64,000 nucleotides of DNA from Bacteriovoracaceae bacterium (lineage in GTDB: Bacteria; Bdellovibrionota; Bacteriovoracia; Bacteriovoracales; Bacteriovoracaceae). The DNA lies in NCBI GenBank assembly GCA_023701435.1, contig JAMPXB010000013.1:1-64000 (forward strand), given 5' to 3'. Under the pieces are notes generated by a model, which saw only the letters and a program-made list of their open reading frames with translations, had not been told where the DNA came from and searched no databases. Both the position numbers and the translations under genes were made by a program. Below are positions 57,030-64,000 of the stretch, piece after piece (within the stretch, counting starts at the first letter, position 1; each line of letters opens with the position of its first letter).

Positions 57030-57743
57030 ATGATTTTCTTTTCTGATTTTGATGGCACGCTGACTACTGATGGTGAACTGACTCGCGATTTTTTCGAGGT
57101 TATTGATCATATTCATAAGCATGGTCATGAGCTGGTGATTGTCTCGGGCCGCTCGCTTTCCTGGGGTCATTTTTTTCTGACTCACTTTCCGCTCAAGGCC
57201 TGCATTATGGAAGGCGGAGGAGTGGTGCTTCACCGTGATGAGCGGGGAGAGATTGTTCAGGAGCCGTTAGTTGCTAACACTGAGCTGGAGAGACTGACTC
57301 ACTTTACTGGTCAGCTTAAGCATCATTTTCCTCATGTGCCGTTGTCGGCCGATAGCTTTGGCCGCCTGACGGACCGGGCGATTGAATTTCATTTAATGGA
57401 CGAGCAGTGGATTGATGACGTCATGAAGTTCATGGAGCAGGAGAATATTAATTATTCCAAATCCAATGTGCATATTAATTACTGGTGCGGAAACATCTCT
57501 AAATATTTAGGGGTGAAACACTTCCTTCATCACTACCGTGCAGGTCTGACTCAGAAGGAAGCCTGGTTTTTTGGGGATGCTCCCAATGATGAGAGTATGT
57601 TTGAACTTTTTCATAACTCAGTAGGGGTAAGTAATATTGAGCACTGTCTTGATCGCTTGAAGCATAAACCTCGGATCATTCTGGAAGGGCCTGACAATAT
57701 CGGACCCAAAGGTGTTCTGAATTTCGTCAAATCAGTGTGCTAA
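57030..57743 (+). CDS. HAD superfamily hydrolase (phosphatase)
   Basis: FFSDFDGTLTTDG, VSGRS, FFGDAPNDESMFELF. Confidence 0.9.
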   Translation: MIFFSDFDGTLTTDGELTRDFFEVIDHIHKHGHELVIVSGRSLSWGHFFLTHFPLKACIMEGGGVVLHRDERGEIVQEPLVANTELERLTHFTGQLKHHFPHVPLSADSFGRLTDRAIEFHLMDEQWIDDVMKFMEQENINYSKSNVHINYWCGNISKYLGVKHFLHHYRAGLTQKEAWFFGDAPNDESMFELFHNSVGVSNIEHCLDRLKHKPRIILEGPDNIGPKGVLNFVKSVC

Positions 57744-58381
57744 AAAAGATCCTGCTTGGAACTGTTACCTTTGGCCTCTTGATCATTAGTCTTTCGTTTA
57801 TTCCCCTGGGGGAAGACGACCCTCATCCGGAAATGGAGATCTATCTTCTCTCCAATGAAATCCATACGGGCATTGTTGTTCCGGTTAAAAATGATGTTTT
57901 TGATTGGGAAACTTTCATCAGTAAAGAGGACTATTTAGAGCGTCCCAGTGAGTGGATTGAAATGGGCTGGGGGGATCGGCAGTTTTATTTTGAGATGCCT
58001 ACTTTGGATAAATTGACCTTGAAGCTGGCCTTTGATGCTTTGTTTTTGCCTGATCCGGCGATTGTCCACGTGAACTATCTAGATGCCCATCCCCGAGAAT
58101 ATGCCAGTCATAAAGTGCTTAAAATTTCCAAGGCCACATATAAAAAATTAGTCGATGAGATGATTAAGCGATTTGAGCTACAAGATGGAAAACCCATCCT
58201 CATTCCCAATAAAGGTTACACCAATACAGATAATTTTTATGAAAGTTACGGATCATTCAGCGTGCTTCGAACCTGTAACGTCTGGACAGCAGAAATCTTA
58301 GGGGAAGCAGACCTCAAACGGCCGGTCTGGTCCCCTACGAAATATGGGCTGGAGTTTCTTTACCAATCGATTGGGAAATAA
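57737..58381 (+). CDS. DUF2459 / TIGR02117-like protein
   Basis: [16 protein letters not shown]...[16 protein letters not shown]...[16 protein letters not shown]. Confidence 0.85.
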   Translation: MLKKILLGTVTFGLLIISLSFIPLGEDDPHPEMEIYLLSNEIHTGIVVPVKNDVFDWETFISKEDYLERPSEWIEMGWGDRQFYFEMPTLDKLTLKLAFDALFLPDPAIVHVNYLDAHPREYASHKVLKISKATYKKLVDEMIKRFELQDGKPILIPNKGYTNTDNFYESYGSFSVLRTCNVWTAEILGEADLKRPVWSPTKYGLEFLYQSIGK

Positions 58382-59901
58382 TCTTTCAGAAATTTACCGC
58401 TCCAGTGCTTGCCGGTATTGATTCCATCAAAGATCGGATCAATCACGCGGGCGGCACCATCAACGATATCTAATGGCGGTTGGAAATCGTGAAGCTGCTG
58501 CTTACGTTCAGATAACTCTGCTGGATCTTCATCTGTTACCCAACCAGTATCAACGGCATTGATAAAGATCCCGTCTTTGGCAAAATCAGTGGCCGCAGTA
58601 TGGGTCATCATGTTCAAGGCAGCTTTGGCCATATTGGTGTGAGGATGACGATCTTCTTTATAAAAACGGTGGAACTTACCTTCCATCGCCGAGACGTTCA
58701 CAATGTGTTTCTTCCCGGTGTAGTCCTTTCTCATCAACCCCACGAGGTGATTACAAAGAACGAATGGGGCCACCGCGTTTACCAGCTGAACTTCCAGCAT
58801 TTCTACAGTGTGAACTTCACCCAGGCGCTGACGCCAGCTATTGGTTTTACGTAAGTCCACTTGCTGAAGATCTGCATCCAGTTTTCCAACCGGGAAAACC
58901 TCTTCGGCCACCAGTGAATTATCAAAGCTGTATGGGATCTGAGAGAGCTTAGCCGAGGCACGCAGACCAATTCCCGGAGCTCGGTCATTCCATGCCACCG
59001 GCATATTTTTATTTTCGCCAACCTCAATTGGTTGCAATCGATTGATACACTGCTGGTGCTCATTTAAAAGATAGGCCGCTTCCGGAGTTATCTCATCCAT
59101 TCCCTTAGACTCATTCTCAATGAGGTGAGTATAGAATCCAGCAGGACGACGAACGGTTTGAGCCGCGTTGTTGATCAGAATGTCCAGGCGTTCATATTTT
59201 TGCTCAATATAGCGGCAGAAAATTTCAACACTTGGAGTATGACGGAGATCGAGACCATAAATACGTAAACGGTCTTTCCAAACAGGATAGTCTTTTTCTT
59301 TGCTGTAACGAAGAGCCGAGTCTACCGGAAAACGGGTGGTGGCAATAACAGTGGCTCCCGCACGCAGAAGCATCAAGGTTGCCTGGTATCCGATCTTCAA
59401 ACGCGAACCTGTGATCAGGGCCACTTGTCCCGTGAGGTCAGCAGTCTGAAAACGTTTAGCATAGTTTAAGTCAGCACAACTTGGGCACATAGTATCGTAG
59501 AAGTGATGAACTTTAGTGAACTTGGAACGGCATACGTAACAGTCGTGAGGTGTTGCATATTCTCTGGCCTGTTCTTCAGTCGGTTGAAACTCAATTTGTG
59601 CCGGTGCCGTAAAAATTGAAACATCACGTGCGGTACGAATTCCCGTTAATCTTCTGGCGTTTCGATTGGCCTCTTTTTCATTTTGCTTACGTAATTTTTT
59701 AACGTCTTTCTGGCGCTTCTTAACCTCTTCACGATCAGGTCTTGAAATTGTTCCAGCGGCCTTAAACATGGCCAGTCTTTGCTCATGAGTTAAAAGGGTT
59801 AATTGCTCACTTTTGGAAGCAAAGCTTTGGAGAACTTTTAGGCATGTTTCGATTTCATCAGTACTGCAATCGAAAGCGATCAGGTCGTTATTTTCATTCA
59901 T
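58360..59901 (-). CDS. SDR family oxidoreductase with N-terminal zinc-ribbon extension
   Basis: CYVCRSKF...CPSC zinc ribbon; [57 protein letters not shown]. Confidence 0.88.
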   Translation of the reverse strand: MNENNDLIAFDCSTDEIETCLKVLQSFASKSEQLTLLTHEQRLAMFKAAGTISRPDREEVKKRQKDVKKLRKQNEKEANRNARRLTGIRTARDVSIFTAPAQIEFQPTEEQAREYATPHDCYVCRSKFTKVHHFYDTMCPSCADLNYAKRFQTADLTGQVALITGSRLKIGYQATLMLLRAGATVIATTRFPVDSALRYSKEKDYPVWKDRLRIYGLDLRHTPSVEIFCRYIEQKYERLDILINNAAQTVRRPAGFYTHLIENESKGMDEITPEAAYLLNEHQQCINRLQPIEVGENKNMPVAWNDRAPGIGLRASAKLSQIPYSFDNSLVAEEVFPVGKLDADLQQVDLRKTNSWRQRLGEVHTVEMLEVQLVNAVAPFVLCNHLVGLMRKDYTGKKHIVNVSAMEGKFHRFYKEDRHPHTNMAKAALNMMTHTAATDFAKDGIFINAVDTGWVTDEDPAELSERKQQLHDFQPPLDIVDGAARVIDPIFDGINTGKHWSGKFLKDYFPIDW

Positions 59902-59938
59902 GTCCTGTATCTAACATTGAGCGTAGTTCTGGTCAACT

Positions 59939-61009
59939 TTATGCTAGGAATTGTTGGACTTTCTCTTTAATCATTTCCTCGACTTGTACCCGATTTAATT
60001 GGAGTTTTTCTTCCAGCCAACGGGCCAAGTCCTCAGGAAGAGGTGCAATGAAATAAGTCATCTTATCTTTGGGGTAGGTGAGTTTGAGGGCGGTCGCATG
60101 GAGGGCATGCCGTGGAATTTCCAGGACTAGATGGTCGTTCTCGGTGGCGACATGATCCTTAAATCGCATAAAAATTCCGGGATCACCGTTATAGAGCTTC
60201 TCCCCCAGGAGTGGGTAACCATTGTAAGCCGCATGGACCCTGATTTGGTGCTGTCTGCCTGATAGCGGGAAGGCCATGGCGAGCACGTAATTATCTTTTT
60301 CTAAAATAAGTTCAAAATGCGTTTCCGATTCCTTGCCGAATTCAGAATCTTCCGGCCATACCGACATCATGCCACGGGGGATTTTTCCTTCCTCACGATC
60401 CATCCGTTCCCGGGCGGTAAAAGGAAAAGTTTTGGCCTCTGCTCTTTTATGGGCAATGAAAAAATAGCATTTTCTTACCTTGTCATTCTCAAACAGCTGG
60501 GCCACTCGTTGAGAGACCTTAGGATTTTTTCCCAGGAGCAGAAGACCGGAAGTTTCACGATCAATGCGGTGAATGGAATGAATCGTTTTTTTATAAATGG
60601 TTTCAAAAAAAACGGTGGCACAATAGAAGAGGTTTTTTCCCGCAGGATGGGTAATCATGAAAGGCGGCTTGTTGATCACCAGCAGTTCCTCATCCTCAAA
60701 GACGATGCCCGGTTTTTGATCTCGCGGTACCGGTTTCCCATACCAATACTCATCCTCAATCATCCCGTCATTATGGGTAGTGATAGTGACCTTTTCGCCG
60801 TAATGAACTTTCACACTAGGCTTGTGCGGAGATTTTCTGCCGGAGATTTCGACCTCACCCTTTTCAATTTTCTTTTTAAGATATTGCCGGGAAAGAGTCG
60901 GCATGCATTTTTGCACAAACTGATCGAGGCGCTGACCATCCTGCTCAAGTTGAACAGGATGGGTCACCACGTATTTTTCGGTACTAAAAGATTTTTCGAT
61001 TTCACTCAT
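59939..61009 (-). CDS. RluA-family pseudouridine synthase with S4 domain
   Basis: RLDQFVQKCMPTLSRQYLKKKIEKGEVEI (S4); HSIHRIDRETSGLLLLGKN. Confidence 0.93.
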   Translation of the reverse strand: MSEIEKSFSTEKYVVTHPVQLEQDGQRLDQFVQKCMPTLSRQYLKKKIEKGEVEISGRKSPHKPSVKVHYGEKVTITTHNDGMIEDEYWYGKPVPRDQKPGIVFEDEELLVINKPPFMITHPAGKNLFYCATVFFETIYKKTIHSIHRIDRETSGLLLLGKNPKVSQRVAQLFENDKVRKCYFFIAHKRAEAKTFPFTARERMDREEGKIPRGMMSVWPEDSEFGKESETHFELILEKDNYVLAMAFPLSGRQHQIRVHAAYNGYPLLGEKLYNGDPGIFMRFKDHVATENDHLVLEIPRHALHATALKLTYPKDKMTYFIAPLPEDLARWLEEKLQLNRVQVEEMIKEKVQQFLA

Positions 61010-63198
61010 TTCTGAGTGTCATAGCGCATTTTTAGCAGATATTGAAGCGAAGAGATGGCCCCATTCTCACTATATTGATACTTGTCCTGAAGAGTGCGGA
61101 TAATGTTGATGATCATGTCCCGAATCTCGGTTTCGACATTATGATGACCGCCTTTCTTTTCCGCCAGATAAAGCACTAGATTTCGTCCAATCTTATCAAT
61201 GATCTTTTTCTGCTCTTTTCGGAAAGACTCCTGAAGCAGATCAACCAGGTCTTCAAAGACTTCGGAATACACGATCGGTTTTCCCCGGTGATCTAGGGCA
61301 TAGGCCCCCAGGCGGGCAATCAGATTGGAGCGAAATTTTTCAGGAACTTCATTGATATGCACATTGGATTCAAACTCCTTGATGAAGTAGGAATCAGGAG
61401 CCTCGAACTTACCGGTGACGGTATTTTTAACTTTCTCGCCCTTAATGACTGCATTAATGGAAAGAATGTAGCGGGAAATGTAGTCTTCATATGAGCGCTC
61501 ATCAACTAGGCCCAGGGACTCGCGGACCTCGTTATCAAGCTTATCCAGGTTCCAGGTCTCGATCAGATCAATAAACTTATGGGGATTATGATATTCACCC
61601 TGATGAGAGATATTCAAGAAATCATACTCAGCTTTCTTTTCGCTCAAATCTCTTAGGTAATCCAGGATCTCTACAAAGCTCACTGACTTATGGTTATAGG
61701 CGAGGTCATAGATAATCTGTTTCACTTCTCTAGGTGAGATACCGAACTTGCCTTCATACATCGAGTCGTTTTCATACTCGTTCTGAATGTCCTCCACACC
61801 CATTTTCAGGATCTGTCTGGATTCAGAATCAAAAGAATCCGGTGTCTCTTTCTCAGCATAAAGAAGACACTTCTCCAGTGGAGAAAGAGCTTCAGCAATC
61901 TTGCCCAGTTTTTCGTCATGGAAGTTTTTGGCGACCGGAGCCCTCATTCTGGTCATCACCGACCACAGGCAAAGAGCAGTCAGGGAGCGCGGCTCAAAAG
62001 TGGCTTCTTCTTTTAGTTTGGAGATTTGTTCAGCGTAAATTTTTTCTTCTTCGCGGAAGTTCATCAGGTAAGGGACCCGTAAGAAATTAAAGCGGCCCTT
62101 AAATGAATTAAAGTCCGGATGTTGCTTAAAGGCCGCGAAGTGGATTTCATTTGAGGAACCGATAAAGAAAATATCAAGCTCCGTCAAAATACCATGAAGA
62201 TTAATGGTCTTTGATTCCATCGTCATCAAGAGGTACTTAAAAGTATCCAGTGGTCGTTTTAATAAATCAGAGAATTCCAAAATCCCGCGATTGGCCAGGA
62301 CCACTTCGCCGGAAATTGAAAATAAATTAAGTGACTGAAGACTTGGAGGCAATGAAGCCAGTCGTCGATCCATGGTAATCTGCTGAAGGTTGGCATCGAC
62401 ATGCAGTTGCGGTTCAATCGTTGTCGCACCGATGGAGTAGCGGCGGTTAATAAAAAGACGTTCCACCCGGATGTGCTTAAACACTTCCTGATAGCTTCCT
62501 TTGTAATTTTTTAAAAGAGCATCAAAGATCAGACGGTTTCTCTGAGAAAGGTCGCCATTGTAGAGATAAGATTTACGAATGGTTTCGAGTCTTGAACCAT
62601 CATTTTGAAAAGCATCTTCTATCAACTTTTGACGGGTCTTAATTGGTAAAAGAAGTAGGGGATGATCTTTTAATTCAGAAGTAATAATGGCCGAGATATC
62701 TTTGTCTTCGAGGAAGGCATAGGATTGGATGTTTTTATCCCCTGCGCTGCCCGATAGACCCAAAGTGCCTTTAACAAACTGATCAATAGGGAAGATCCAG
62801 CTAAAGCTGAAAAGTGACCCTTCATCGGTTAGTGAATAATCTTCTGCGGACAGCATGATTTTTTTAATCAAACTGGATTTGGAGGAACCATTGGGCCCCA
62901 CCAGCAGGATGAATTTATTATTGTATCCTTCCTCCATAAAGTTTTGAAGGAATTGGAAAATTTTCTTTTGGGTTCTGACCTGACCAAATACCGGCGGAGC
63001 ATCGGCATGTTCCCGGGTGAACAGGTTGAAGGTACCGTTGGGACTTTTGCCGTAGTAGTTAAACATGTCCCGCAGATAAATATTGGTCGGACGTAATTCC
63101 TTCTCCGGATTTTTTTCAAAAAGTTTCATGTAGTCGTCGAACGCCAATACGTTTTGGTAGCGGCCTTCTTCTTTATTTACTTCTTCCATCCATTTCAT
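61006..63198 (-). CDS. prkA: PrkA family serine protein kinase / AAA ATPase
   Basis: ILLVGPNGSSKSSLI Walker A; GILEFSDLLKRPLDTFKYLL; C-terminal PrkA domain; start may be 63237. Confidence 0.92.
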   Translation of the reverse strand: MKWMEEVNKEEGRYQNVLAFDDYMKLFEKNPEKELRPTNIYLRDMFNYYGKSPNGTFNLFTREHADAPPVFGQVRTQKKIFQFLQNFMEEGYNNKFILLVGPNGSSKSSLIKKIMLSAEDYSLTDEGSLFSFSWIFPIDQFVKGTLGLSGSAGDKNIQSYAFLEDKDISAIITSELKDHPLLLLPIKTRQKLIEDAFQNDGSRLETIRKSYLYNGDLSQRNRLIFDALLKNYKGSYQEVFKHIRVERLFINRRYSIGATTIEPQLHVDANLQQITMDRRLASLPPSLQSLNLFSISGEVVLANRGILEFSDLLKRPLDTFKYLLMTMESKTINLHGILTELDIFFIGSSNEIHFAAFKQHPDFNSFKGRFNFLRVPYLMNFREEEKIYAEQISKLKEEATFEPRSLTALCLWSVMTRMRAPVAKNFHDEKLGKIAEALSPLEKCLLYAEKETPDSFDSESRQILKMGVEDIQNEYENDSMYEGKFGISPREVKQIIYDLAYNHKSVSFVEILDYLRDLSEKKAEYDFLNISHQGEYHNPHKFIDLIETWNLDKLDNEVRESLGLVDERSYEDYISRYILSINAVIKGEKVKNTVTGKFEAPDSYFIKEFESNVHINEVPEKFRSNLIARLGAYALDHRGKPIVYSEVFEDLVDLLQESFRKEQKKIIDKIGRNLVLYLAEKKGGHHNVETEIRDMIINIIRTLQDKYQYSENGAISSLQYLLKMRYDTQK

Positions 63199-63298
63199 AT
63201 AACCTGATCCTGTGAAGAGACATTCTGATAAGTCCATTATACCAAAGATAATCGTAATCTTGGGTACTCTTAGCATTTTAGGCATAATTTTGCTCTTC

Positions 63299-64000
63299 AT
63301 GCGCCCACGACCTCACGCACCGGTGAAAATGAAGCGGCCAGAGACGCCTGAGAAGCTATTTACTCAAGTGATCGAAGCTTCTCAAGCTGAGATTCTCCAA
63401 TTGTGGGAGGAGGGCGATCGCTTTTTCCCTAAAGAGGGAACCCGCTGCGAAGAGGAAATTCAACATGAAAAGACCATTGGGCGCAGTTACTACCAATGCA
63501 ATCCACATTTTTGGCAATGCTATTGGCAAAATGGCGTAGAGGTCAATCCTTCGATCAAAGTTGATTTGTTCGGTCAGACGTTCCATGTGGTCGCTCAACC
63601 GGTCTTCGAACCTATCAAGGCCTTCTCGAACGATCCCCGTTTCTATGAGCTCTTTAAGAAAACAGGGGCGGGAATAAATCTGCAATATGGTTATATGGTC
63701 GAACTTTCGGTTAAAGAAATACCGGGGGTCAGCCAACCAATGCTTCTTGCGGATACCTGCCGTGATACTTATTTGCCCGAAAGAATTTATGGCTATGGGA
63801 AAGACGGTTTTATTTGGGATAATTTCGGAAGAAATATTTTCATTGATAAATTCTATGTTACTAACCGTCAGGTTAATGAATGGAGAATTTTAAAAGGTGA
63901 AGCAAGCAAAGTAGAAGCAGACAGAAAAAAGTGGCCGCTACCGGCCCTGCTGTCACTGAAAGAGCAGATTAACTACTGCGCTTTTTATGGCAAAAGACTT
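63299..64000 (+). CDS. Formylglycine-generating-enzyme (SUMF1)-like domain protein, 3' end outside window
   Basis: Open frame to window edge (absent from ORF track): MRPRPHAPVKMKRPETPEKLF...FGRNIFIDKFYVTNRQVNEW...WPLPALLSLKEQINYCAFYGKRL. Confidence 0.8.
   Translation, partial: MRPRPHAPVKMKRPETPEKLFTQVIEASQAEILQLWEEGDRFFPKEGTRCEEEIQHEKTIGRSYYQCNPHFWQCYWQNGVEVNPSIKVDLFGQTFHVVAQPVFEPIKAFSNDPRFYELFKKTGAGINLQYGYMVELSVKEIPGVSQPMLLADTCRDTYLPERIYGYGKDGFIWDNFGRNIFIDKFYVTNRQVNEWRILKGEASKVEADRKKWPLPALLSLKEQINYCAFYGKRL

Overview
64-kb chromosomal window, mostly single-copy genes on both strands, with a typical bacterial housekeeping, envelope and signalling gene mix. The many secreted or outer-membrane proteins and the general style suggest a Bdellovibrionota/Bacteriovoracia-like genome (inference only). 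Landmarks: a partial RHS C-terminus; MFS, CorA and HD genes; two paralogous glycine-rich RRM proteins; an RR / HD-GYP / PAS-histidine-kinase locus flanked by an ~80-bp direct repeat; an MBL exonuclease plus RecB-like-nuclease/XPD-helicase fusion; trehalase; a giant 3706-aa lipoprotein with ~34 tandem ~92-aa repeats and an FGE-like C-terminus; many small secreted proteins; two pseudogene regions (choloylglycine hydrolase family; HdeD/methionine aminopeptidase mosaic); soxR with a perfect SoxR box; tRNA-His; RluA-type pseudouridine synthase; PrkA kinase; and a partial FGE-domain gene. The most unusual locus is a ~3-kb segment (53.07-56.23 kb) bounded by an 82-bp direct repeat that ends in the 3' tip of tRNA-His. 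It encodes a translationally coupled pair: a KfrA_N-like DNA-binding domain fused to a FliG middle domain, and a stand-alone FliM middle domain lacking both the CheY-binding and SpoA/FliN parts. An array of ATTACA/TGTAAT inverted repeats lies upstream. I do not know of a described system with this architecture.
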